A stretch of 64,000 nucleotides of DNA from Gymnogyps californianus (Eukaryota > Chordata > Aves > Accipitriformes > Cathartidae): the NCBI RefSeq assembly GCF_018139145.2, contig NC_059485.1, positions 18,661,698 through 18,725,697 of the forward strand, written 5' to 3'. A model generated the notes under the pieces. That model searched no databases. It saw only the letters and a program-made list of their open reading frames with translations, and was not told the origin of the DNA. Numbering within the stretch: the first letter of the stretch is position 1; every line of letters starts with the position of its first letter. Of this stretch, positions 1 through 10,392 are shown in pieces. The translations under genes and the position numbers were made by a program.

Positions 1-3000
1 GACTGCTTGGGATTTCATCCTCCTGCGATCTCTGGTGCGGATGGCTGCAGCCTGCTCCTGCACAAACCACCCAGCAGCTGGTAGGAGAATAGTATCAGGG
101 GACGCGTGGAGAAAATGCATCCTGTGACCGAAGCATAAAAGCAAACAGTGCTATTAACCCCTTGTGGTGCTGTTTGATTAGGTACAAGTGGTCGTGCAGG
201 AGAGGAAAGGAGAGCGGAGCCCCGGTGCTGGGCTGCAGGGCTGATCACTGCAGAGAGAAGAGGCACCAGAGAAGTTGGTTTCAGCAGATGTGTGTTGATT
301 CATCCCCCCGGTGCATGTGTGTTGTGAGGCCCTGAAGCAAGCAGCTGTGCTGGCTTTTGATGTTCGTCTTTTCCAGCAAGAGGTAGGGAGAGCGGGAGCT
401 TATTTAAACTGAGGATTTTAGGGGCTGTTTTTTCTCCTGAGGGGCAGCGGCAGGTATGTGCTTTGTCTGGCAGAACCAGTCTCTGCCTTCCTCTGCGGGA
501 GCTGAGCTGAAATTGCTCACAGACAGCCTGGCAGCTAAAGCTGTGTCCAGGCTCTTGCTTAGAAACAGGATGCTTTTGGGCTTTGCTTCCCTTACGTCCC
601 ATGGGACGGACCTGCAGCCCAGCCCTGTGGGACAGTTTCTTGCTCTCCGTGCTGGTGACGTTGTGCAGCGAGGCCCTGGGGCTGGTGGGGACTGAGACCT
701 GAGCCTGCCTTGAAGGAAACCTGTACCCGAGTGCTCCTGCCTGGCTTCCGTGCTCCTGCAGCTGGGGCTGCTCTTCTGAGCCTGGCAGCTGATCAACATC
801 CTGATATATGAAGACCAGGGGGTGGGCTTCACTTCTGGTATTTTGCGTCTCCTTGCTCTTTCCCTTGCAAGACAGATAAAACCCATTAACCCCCCCCAGC
901 CCGGGAGGGCAGAGGCGAGCACCCGCTGCAAGCAGCTGTTGCGGGGGGTCCTGCCCTTGCTGGAAGCTCTGCTCCCAGCTCCTCGCAGCATCCGTTAGTC
1001 CTTCACTGAAAGCCATTTTTTTAGGGATGTTACTGTGACATGTTGGGAGCATAAAAATCTGTCTTGTTGGATGGGCTTGTTGTCCATCTGACCCCAGTGG
1101 TGACCTGCCTCTTGTGGTTCTGATGCTTCAGAGGAAAATGAAAACCAGCCTAAGGCTCTGGATGAAAGGTGGTGCCCAGAAGGGTTTAAAACAACAATAT
1201 GCTGTCCAAGCCTATGCTTATAAATGTTTTTTGACCAAAACATATGAAATAATTATTTGTGCCAGGGGTTAGTAGTCAGAGATAGGCCAGCTTTGCCATT
1301 GTTAGCCTCAAGTGCTGGAAAACTTGGTAACGCTGCAGAAATTACAGGATTTAAAACAAACTGAGCAGCCCCGGCAGATGTCTCGAGTGTCTTTATGCTT
1401 TCTGTGCTGGAGCACGTAGAGTTCATGCCTGAAGCGTCTCCCCTGCGTTTGTCAGGAACGGCAGTGTCCTTTCCAAGATGATCTCAGCGGCTTTTTGTCT
1501 CCTCCGTCGTGTGACTTGGATTTTGAAGCAACAGGGGAGATCAGCCCTGTGTCGTGACACTGGGAATGGGATCAGGAGTTTGGCCGTGCGGCTGGTGGGC
1601 ATCCCTGGGAGGGGCTGGGCTGTGCTGGGGGGGCAGCAGTGAATGAGCATCGCAGCTCTGGTCCTGCCTCAGTGATTTTGTGCTGGTGCAGGGTCGGTGA
1701 GAGGAGGGTGGTGGGTGCTGGAGTTGGCTGCGGTGCTGGGCGTCGTGCTGGACCCCCTTCCTGTCCTCGCTGAAAGGTGTTTGCAAATATAAAGGAGGCA
1801 GTTATGCATTTATCTTGCGAGTTAGCCAACCTTTTAAAATTTGAGCCAGGACGCGTGTCTTCCATGTTACTTGTGCTTCATTAGCTTTTGTCTCTGAAAT
1901 TTTTCAAGGGCAAACAGGAGATGAGTAATTGCCACAAAAGAAAAGCCAGGAGCCAGGGCACAACATTTGTGGTTCAGTGTCTTGTGAACCTGGGAAGCGG
2001 GAGGCTTTTGCTCTGTCCCAGCCTTTGGCAGGTCACATAACCCCTTCTCATCTCTGCTTTCCCCCACCTTTAAACATCAGTGTACAGTTATTAATTGTGT
2101 GGCACTGAAAGCTTTGTCATTTAAAGCAAGGAACTCTATTATTGTCTGCATTGCTTTTCTCTGGGCCGGTTTCTCTCCCCTCTTAATGTGCCTGTTGCGC
2201 AGCGGCTGCGTCCCAAATGCAGTGTGCTGTCCCTCGCCTGCCTCGGGGCTGGCCACGTTTCTGAGTCATTGGTGTGTCCCTGGGGGTCGCATCCTGCTTG
2301 TGAGCTGACTTTCAGTGTGCAAGATCTTTAGGTGAGCTTCCTAATTAATCTAAAATACCCTCTTAATAAGGTGGGGAGCGCAGCCCCAGCCCTCTTTCCT
2401 CTGGAGAGTGGTCTATGAGCCTTTTCCTTGCGGAGCATCCCAGATGCCTTTGGCTGTCGTCTCTGCTTTGCAGGTGCTGGGATGGCAGAGCCTGGCTACG
2501 AGCATGGGGACCCTGGGGCTTTCGCAACACTGGTCCCTGAGGATGCAGGTCACGCTCTCGAGCTGCCGAGAGGGAGGATGCTCGCCTGCTCCGCCGTCGT
2601 GCTGGGATTCATGCATTCACCTTCGTCTGCCCTCTTTCCCCATTTATCAGAGAGAACTGCGTGAGCGGGATAAATGTTCACACTCCATAAATGTTTCTGC
2701 TTCTTTCCCTGGCCCTGGGGACTTTTGTCTTTGGACTTTGTTGAGGAGGTGCAACTCCAGCAGATCTGAGCTGGGCGTCTCTGCCAGAGCCCTCCTGAGA
2801 GCCCAGTGCCTGCTTCGCCCCTGTTAATGGTGTGTGGGTCAGCGTAGCAGGTGGACAAGAGGGTGCCCAGGGCTCCTCTCCCCTGCAGGACATGGAGGGG
2901 GACGGTCTTGTGGTATCATAGGGACAGAGCGTGTCTGTGTGCTGGGGTCTGGTAGGGGCAGGGTGACCGCTGGCGAGGGCCCCCACGGGGTGTGCCTGAG

Positions 3001-5550
3001 TTGTGGAGAGCGCTGTGGGGGGACTGGGGATTCGGTTCGCTGCCTGCAATGGAGCCAGAAAAAAAGGTTCTTTTAACAAAGAAACCAACATACTTTGAAT
3101 AAATGAATGGCAGTGTTTGGCCCCAAAGTATTTCCTTTTCCCTTTTTAACAATTACATTTAAGTAGATGTTCAAATGGAAGCATTGCTATAAAACACAGC
3201 CATGGTGCTTGGGTTCAGAGCTGCTGATGTGAAATGTTGTATTTTTTTTACCTTGTTTCCCTGAAGCGGTGTGTGAGGCTGGCCGGCCAGGGGTGGCTTT
3301 GCCTGGTGGCCAGCTTGGACTAACAGGATGGTGTTGGTGGTGCCGGGGGGTGTGTGCCGGCAGAGCAGCAGTAGGTCTTTAGCACTGAATAAATGCCCAG
3401 TAGGCGAGGGGCTGTCAGTGGTGTGGGCAGTCGCTGGGTGTGACACCGGCTGTCACACACCGGAGCACTCGGGGCTCAGCAGGCAGCTGCTGCCACAAAA
3501 AGGACTTTTGGCCTTTTTCTGGGAAATTTGGTGATTGGCCCCTAGCCCAGCAGGGTGAGTGCTGGGAGCAGGGCTGGGTCTCGGGGCACGGCTGGACTCT
3601 TAGGGGGCAATGTGTGCTGAATGCTTCTCCTCCAAGTAGCTCTTCTGAAATGTTTTGCTGAGGCCCTCCCTGTGTTTCCTGGCACGTGGGGTGTGCGACC
3701 TCCTCTCCTGCACCTCCCGGCAGCCCCTGAAGCCTGTCTCACCCGTCCTAATTGAAATGCAGTTTTGTGGGGACAGGAGCAATTATTCCGCTGATGCCGG
3801 GCAGTGTTTTGTTCAGTGCTTGGGTGATGGCCCCTGCTGAAGAGATGCACTTCAAGCCGGAGAGATGGCAGGAGAGGAAGCTTTTGCAAACCAGCTGGTG
3901 GAAATCATGGTATTTACCAGCTCACAGCTGAGCTTGGGAAGGTATTTTTATAGCTTCACAGGGTTTGTTTTTTTTTTTCTTTTCTGAACTTGCAAGCTGA
4001 ATGCTGTTTTAGTTTTTGTTTTGCTTTGAAACTGTTTCGCAGCCAGATAAAAGATGCTCTGTTTCCAGCTATCATCCTCCGCTCTTCAGCCCCTGTTACC
4101 TTTTAACAGCATGAAGACAGTTTTGTGGAGGCTTGGCTTGAATTGGGGAGAGAGAGATTGTTGCATGGCTGAACTCTGCCTGCGCAGGGGATAGCAGCTG
4201 TGCTCTGTGCAGGCAGCAGAAGGGGTTGCTGCAGCCTCCTCTCTGGTCCCAAACAGTTAAAAAGTGACCGAGCATGGTTGTGTAGTCCCTGGTGCAGGAC
4301 TAGGACTGTCTGAACTTCTTGTGCTCCAGGGATGATCTTGGGAACAGGGGAGGACATGGCAGCAGCACCTTGCAGGTGATGGAGAGGAGCTGCCCGGCAG
4401 CTGTGCAGGGTGGGGAGAGGACTGTGCACAGGGCCCGGCTGTCCTGTACAGTGATGCTCAGGCTTCTCTGTTAAATGGTTGTCTCCCTCGGTGGTGTTGA
4501 CTGCTCCTCTCTCCTGCTAAAAACGTGGCTCTGCGTGACGGGGGGTCCTGCTGCAAGGAAGTGGCAGATTGTTGCCGCTTGCTGCCTGTGAGGTGAGAAC
4601 TGGTGTGGGTCTGCAGCTTCTGCGTTGCCTGCTGGAACCCTAACTCAGATACATATACTGGGCAGGGAGAAAAGAAGATTCTATGTTTGGGTGGTTTTTG
4701 AACGTGAAGGGAAGGTTTCTCAGTGATTTTTCTCTGGCTTTGCAATTTACAGGGTCACTGGAAAAGTACCAGTGACTCACGGGTTTGCTAACAGTTGATA
4801 TGGTTTCCAGACCAAACAATGGTGATTTGAACATGCGCGGATGCCCTGTGAAGGCTACGCTCTTCCTAAATCCTTGGGTTTTGGTTTTCGAGGCCACCCT
4901 GTATTTTACCCGGTTGTATTGCTTCCTCTCAGACTCCTTCTCTAGGCTTCCCCACTGCTGTGCCATCCCCTTAAACTTCACTCGCTGCCCTCCGTGGGGC
5001 CCTGTCGCTGCTTTGGACCACACTGACTTGCGTCCCGGAGGCTGCTGCCGCTGTTGCCTTGTGCTTCCGTCTGGAAACGGCTTCTAAGGCACTTACAGCC
5101 TCCTCTGCTTCACCTCTCCTCCTGCTGCTTCCTTTTCCTGTGAAGCCCCTCTGCAGAAACCAGCTGCAGGTAGATGTTGTCTTGTCTCCTGCTGCGGTCC
5201 GGATGGGGATGAAGGAGGGCATCGCACAAATCGCTGCTCATCTCCTCTTCCCCATGGCACACAGCCTCCCCGCAGCAGAGCTCGCACCCAGTGAGTGCCG
5301 TGCACTCCTGGGGTGCCGGAGGCACAGCCGTGCCTGGCTTCGGGCTCTGGGAGCTGGGCTGGCCAGGGCCCGCAGCCCGGGCTGGTGGGATGTCTGTGAT
5401 CCGGCTCTGTTCCCGGCTGCTTCCTGCAGGAGCAGGCTCTGCCTCTCCCCTGGGCATGGACAGAAAGTGGGGTGAGGCACCACGGGGATGGCAGTAAAAG
5501 ATAAACGCTGCACCATGGAGCTGAGCACTGCTGGAAACCTTCTCCTGCCC

Positions 5551-5632
5551 TGGCTTCTCCACTCTTTTTTTTTTAAGAATCCTTGTTTGCCTTTGGGGCT
5601 GTGAGCTTTTTGGGTTATGGGTTGTCCCCCTG
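5551..5632 (+). repeat. Diverged interspersed repeat, copy A
   Basis: This segment resembles 6231-6313 over its whole length. Both start with a GGCTTCTCC block, pass through a T-rich run and GAATCCTT, then share TTGCCT, TTGGG, TGTGAGCT and finally GTTGTCC. By eye roughly three quarters of the bases match, with a small gap. The TGTGAGCT...GG...GTCC core is reminiscent of an old amniote interspersed repeat known from turtle and crocodile genomes, but I cannot confirm the family. It may be two independent insertions of one element or a local duplication. Confidence 0.45.
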
Positions 5633-6230
5633 TGCCTGTCACCTTACACCCAGCTGGGTCTCTGCAAGCTGTTTTAGGGAATGGATGTGGGTGTTCTGTT
5701 TATTTTTTTCAATTTTGCAGCCATGGCTTGTGGTAAGGGGCTGTGCGGCTCAGGCTGCGGAGGAGGTGCGCACCGCCTTCACCCTCCTCCCCACGCAGCG
5801 GCGCGTCTGCCCTTGCCCCAGTCCAAGAGAGGGTTGTGGTGGGTAATTGCTCCTCCTGGCTTGTAGCATCTCTCATTTTCCTGAATCCAACTGAAACCTT
5901 TGAGTTTTTAAGGTCAGGTTGCTAAGTTACACCTCCTTGGAGGAGCAGGCTGAGCAGCGTGTTACAGGCAGGGAGCAGCCGCCGGCTGGAAATGTCTGGG
6001 AGCGGTGTCCCTCTGCAATAACCAGGCTCTCCTGGCCCGTATCCCTGCCATCCTCCATCAGTCCCGGGCTAATCTCAGTACCTTATTTAGCTGTTCTTCC
6101 CCAAACCTTCAGCTTTATGAGCTTTCTTTGCTCAGCAGATTTAGTGAACTAATTGACTGAGGGTGTAGAAGAGCCACCCACAATTACCTGTGAAATGCCA
6201 TGCAGTCCTGCAGGAGGAGGAGCAGCCATT

Positions 6231-6313
6231 CGGCTTCTCCAACTTGTTTCTTTTTTTGAATCCTTACTTGCCTCTTGGGATTGTGAGCTCTTCAGGACAT
6301 GTGTTGTCCTCCT
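6231..6313 (+). repeat. Diverged interspersed repeat, copy B
   Basis: This is the partner of 5551-5632, in the same orientation about 680 bases downstream. It contains GAATCCTTACTTGCC, then ATTGTGAGCTCTTCAGGACA and GTTGTCCTCCT. This copy is the closer of the two to the remembered amniote repeat core. Sequence outside the block does not align by eye, so either independent insertions or an old duplication with decayed flanks would fit. Confidence 0.45.
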
Positions 6314-7010
6314 CGGAGCTTGGAAATGGTCTCACATGTCAGGGCGTATGGCTGTCACCAAGCCATGGCTCTGGAGCAGCTGGTGCCCCGCTCCCCTGCC
6401 CCTTTTCCTCTTCAGCCTTGCTCCCTGGCTTAACCTCCTTCTCTCCTTCACATTTTCTGTGAGCAGCCTGGCTCTGGGAAGACTGAGGGGAGCTGGATTA
6501 GCACAGTGTGCACTCAGGTTTGGCTGAGAGCTGCTGGGACTGAGTGCTGTGGCAGGGTGAGGGCTTTCCTCTTCCCAGGAATGGGACATCTCTGGAGGGT
6601 CACCATCCTCAGGCATTTCCAGGAGATGTGCAAGAGGTTTTCTTGCTCAGTTCCCTGGGAAATCGTGTAAATCGGTGAGGTTTATTGGGGTCCTTTTTGG
6701 ATTGTGAGAGTAGTGGGTTTAGGGTTATTTTTTCCCTCCTGCTTGCTATCTCTGTGTTGCTGGACTTCTGCTGTGGCTCGCGTGGTGACTCCTCCATCCT
6801 TCCCCTGGGTGAGCTGGAGACTCTGTCCTCTCTAGGTGGAGCTGGGAAGCGCTCTCCGGAGAGCGGCTTCTCCCGCATCAAAAGAAGCGAGGAGGGACAG
6901 GCTGGGGTGTGTGTGCAGTTGCTTGCAGGAGGGATGGAGGATCTGGCTTTCCCTGGTTTAACTTGCATTAACCTTTTCTCTGTCCCTCCCTTCCCTTTAT
7001 CTCTGCACAG

Positions 7011-7052
7011 CCCTTCCCCTCTCTTTCCCTGGCGTGATGGAGAAGCCATCTG
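7011..7052 (+). CDS. Candidate 42-base coding exon
   Basis: A pyrimidine-rich tract ending CTCTGCACAG lies immediately left, and CTG|GTAAGG lies at the right edge, so both splice signals are strong. Read with one base completing the previous codon, the exon is open, encodes about 13 residues rich in proline (ending RDGEAI plus a split codon), and leaves phase 2. That is the phase needed by the exon at 10199. Another frame contains an ATG in fair context (MEKPSG), but it ends in phase 1 and would hit a stop if joined to 10199. Short exons with good signals arise by chance in tens of kilobases of intron, so this stays tentative. Confidence 0.22.
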
Positions 7053-10000
7053 GTAAGGACATCACCATGGGGAAGGTGCTGGACACAGCACACACATCTT
7101 TTGAGATGTGTTCTGCCTCTTTTTTTTTGCCTTTTTTTGTCACAGTGGCTTTTTTTGTTAGCCTGTTTGCTTTCAGTAAAAGCCTGGGGAAGCAGCACCC
7201 GTGTCCCCCGGGCATCACGGGCAGTGGCTCGGGTGGGGGATGCTGGAGCAGTCAGCTGGGCTTGCACCCTGCCTGGCACAACCAGCTTGTGCCCTGCGGC
7301 TGTCCCCATGGTGGGTGGCAGGGGACCTGGCCCTGGTGACTGTTCTCGCATTTCCCCATCTGGCCACAGACTGGGAGTGATGGAGCTGTCACTAGGCTCC
7401 TTGCACGCAGCCAGAAGGATTTTTCCACCCTTGTCAAGACTTGATTATGTGCTCTCCTTTCTACCAAAATGCAGAATAGCAGCTAAATATAGGCTGTAAC
7501 AGCGTTGATTATGGCTTTTCTAATTGAGCTTTACACTCCATCAGGGATCTTTACTAATGGGATGTGGCATCCTTGATAACGCCTAGCTGTGGAGCCTGCT
7601 TGGGAAACATATGTAGATGCAATGTGACTTCCCCGGTGGCGTCAGATCCCGTCTGACAGTTGCTGCTGAGGCCTCTGGAGTTGTGCACGGGATGGTAGAT
7701 CCACGGAGCTGGAGTGGGCTTGGGAATTCAAGTTCAGATTTCAGATCTAAACAGGTTTCTAGTTCCTTTGCTCTTTCTGATAGAAATCATTGTCTGCAGC
7801 TATGCAACTTAAAAATTGCTCCTCTAAGGGTGTGAATTCTTCCCTTTTTACCCCCATGTGATTTGTGTGAGTGGCACTGTAGGTACAAAGGGATGTTAGC
7901 ACTTAAAATGCTAATGCTGTTCTGCAGGTGATGGAGCTATACGCAGGTGCTTTTAAAAGCACTGAGATTTACATGCAAGAAAAAAGGAATGGTTTGAACT
8001 CTGTCGGAGCCCAGGACTCATTTATGCAGCACAGCAATGTGTTAAGTTACATCCCTGTTGTCTTGTGCCAGTGAAATGTGTTACAATGAGAGGTACATAC
8101 GTTTTACTGAAATAGAAACAACTCAGGATGCTAATTCTGGCTTTGTATCTCCTGGCGTAGCTTGTTTTCACAGTGATGCAAGTGAGGCATGGGGCTTGGA
8201 GTGGGCAGGATGGTGCTGTGTGCCTGGTGCAGCTGCGGCGGTGCCTCTCCAGGGCCGGGGCAGTGCTGTCCCTGCAGCCATCCCCAGAGCACTCAGCGAC
8301 AGCTCTGTGGAGCAGAGCAGCAGCACCTGGGAATCAAGGGCAAATGTAATTAATGCAGAAATTAATAAATTTCTGAACCTAAATGTTGAAATGTGGTCCC
8401 CATCCCTGCTCCGATGGATGCATCTTTTAGGGTCTAGGTAAGAGGTGCTGGCAGTGAGTGCAGGGGCTGCCTGGCTCCCGGTGGCTGTGGCTCCTGCCCT
8501 CTACCCGAGCGCTGCCCGTGTCCGTTACTGTGCGCCTGATGCATTACCGTCCCGCAGGAGCCCTGCGCGGTGCCGTAGCTCTGCCCTGGCCCCCATGTCA
8601 CTGCTCGCCTGTGAATTACATCAGATGCCAACACCAGTTGGGAGCTGCTGTCACATTTTGTAAAGGGAGTGAAAAACGATCATAATAAACGTAGCAGTGA
8701 CAGGCAGCCGCCGAGGGTCAGGAGCTTTTACATGATAGGCTCTCCCTGCCTGACCTTGAGCACTGGCTTAGTGGAAATAGGATAAAATTTAGTGCCGTAA
8801 CATGCAGGGAGGCAGAGCGCTTGCCCTGCCGTCTGCACTGGGAACTCAGCTCTGCGTGGTAGTCCGGGATGGCTGGAGGATGCCAGGTCTGAGCTGGAGG
8901 GAGGGCAAGTGAGGGGTGTGGAAATGACCATGGGGAATGAAAGCTCATTTTGTGAGAGGCAGCTGAAAGAACTTGCCTTAATTGGCCTAGAAAAATGCAG
9001 GCCGAAAGGGGCTGTGACTGTGGTATAATGGAAATTAATCATGGGAGCAAACACCGGAGAGGGGGAATAATTATTTAAGCTAAAGGTTAATATTGGCACA
9101 AGAACAAATGAGCATAAACTGGCTAATAATTGAGTTTTGGATGGAAATTTGAAGGTTTCGTACCATTCAGTATGAGATTTGGGAACAGCCTTGTGTGAGG
9201 AGGGGCCCTTTGCCGAGCCCCCTCAGAGTGTGCTGGGGAGCTTGGTCGGGCTCAGGTGTGGGTTCTGTGACAGCGGGGGGATGGGGGACAGCCTTGGGGT
9301 GATCCCAGCCTGTAGCCCTCAGCACAGGGCAATCCCCCCACGTCTCCTCACACCACGGCGGTGCTGGGCGTCTTTTCCTTTTTATCACATTTCTGGGATC
9401 TTTGCAGCATGGCCAGGGCCAGTGTCATCCCTGAGGACAGCACCTGAGGACCATCCCTTGAGGGAGGCTGTGGGGTGAAGCAGGAGAAAAGGGGACCTGC
9501 TCCCATGCCCCACTGTGAGGCTCGGCATACTCTGGGGTTTTGGAGGAGGCAGTAGCTCATGGTCATGCTGCTAGCACGTTGATGTGTGTCTGGGTCTCCC
9601 CTGCAGCTTCTGAGCCCCATCGTCAGACTCGGTTGAGTTTTAACCCCATAGAGACCTTGAACTTGTGTTTCTACAGGTTTCATGACACTTTTGTGACCTC
9701 TACAGTGTCTGCTGTGTGAGTCTGTCTTGCTATAGTCTGGACCTTCCCTATAGTGCATGTCCCTGGGACCCCTGAGTCACCTGGTTTCCACCACAAAAAG
9801 CATTCTGGTGTCTCAGATGATGCTCAGTGCTAAGTGGGGTTTTCACTCTCTTAAAGGCAATTTGTATCTCTTCAGTCTTGAACCCTCTGGCTCGTTTCTT
9901 TGCTTAATTCTGATTATCTGTGAATTTTGAGGTGGGGTGGGTGCTAGAATGCTTCATGTGCTGTTTACGCTGATTGTGGCTTGCAGCTCAAGATGCAAAT

Positions 10001-10198
10001 CCTAATTGAAATACACTGGCGAAGGAAGAAGGCTTTACTGAAATAGCAGCAGCTTTGCAAACGAAGGGTGCAGTTTGGTGTTGGGAAGGTCCGTATGCTC
10101 TCAGTCCAGTGGCAGCATTGTGTGTTACAGAAGGGTCCTGGCTTGAAGAAGCCATCCCACCTCTGAAAGGGGTATGTCCTATGTTTTCTCCTCTCAAG
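7053..10198. other. Presumed intron
   Basis: No coding segment is supported here. Around 8990-9160 the composition changes to A+T-rich with several TAAT cores (for example AATAATTATTTAAGC), which could be a regulatory island, though nothing in a single sequence proves that. The right end is the pyrimidine-rich acceptor TTTTCTCCTCTCAAG of the exon at 10199. Confidence 0.45.
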
Positions 10199-10392
10199 GT
10201 CTCTGGACAGAAAGCTGCAGCGACCGCTCCTGGGGAAGTCCCGAACGCTGCCCAGCATCCCGCAGTCCCCGGTCCTGAGCAGGCTTCCCCTCCTCGACTC
10301 CACGGCGTACAGGGAGGAGATGCCGGAGCAGAAGCCCTACAAGAAGCACTCGGCCTCTGACCGCCAGAAAGGCTGCACGGTCCCTTCTACCG
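10199..10392 (+). CDS. Internal coding exon of an unrecognised plus-strand gene (partial CDS)
   Basis: The exon is 194 bases long, bounded by TTTTCTCCTCTCAAG on the left and CTACCG|GTGAGT on the right. The open frame uses one base to complete the previous codon, then 64 codons, then one base of the next, so the flanking introns are phase 2 and phase 1. The peptide begins SLDRKLQRPLLGKSRTLPSI, passes through proline-, serine- and leucine-rich sequence, and ends with a lysine-rich part (KPYKKHSASDRQKG). It has no membrane segment, signal peptide or cysteine array and looks like a disordered linker with basic phosphorylation-type sites. Codons favour G or C in third position (CTG, CCG, TCC), as in the next exon. 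I do not recognise the family, so no function is assigned. The frame joins that of 17202-17419 without a stop, which is the main support. Confidence 0.62.

Larger units (their letters stand above)
1..7010. other. Non-coding DNA, probably intron or upstream flank
   Basis: No open frame here has convincing splice sites together with protein-like composition. The stretch is moderately G+C-rich with many T/G-rich runs, such as an 11-base T run near 3968-3978. Apart from a diverged repeat pair at 5551-5632 and 6231-6313, I see no recognisable element. A good polypyrimidine tract and AG at about 5701-5720 is followed after only 12 bases by a GTAAGG, which is too short to call an exon. If the exons further right belong to one gene, this is its intron or 5' flank. 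No promoter or CpG island is obvious. Confidence 0.5.
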
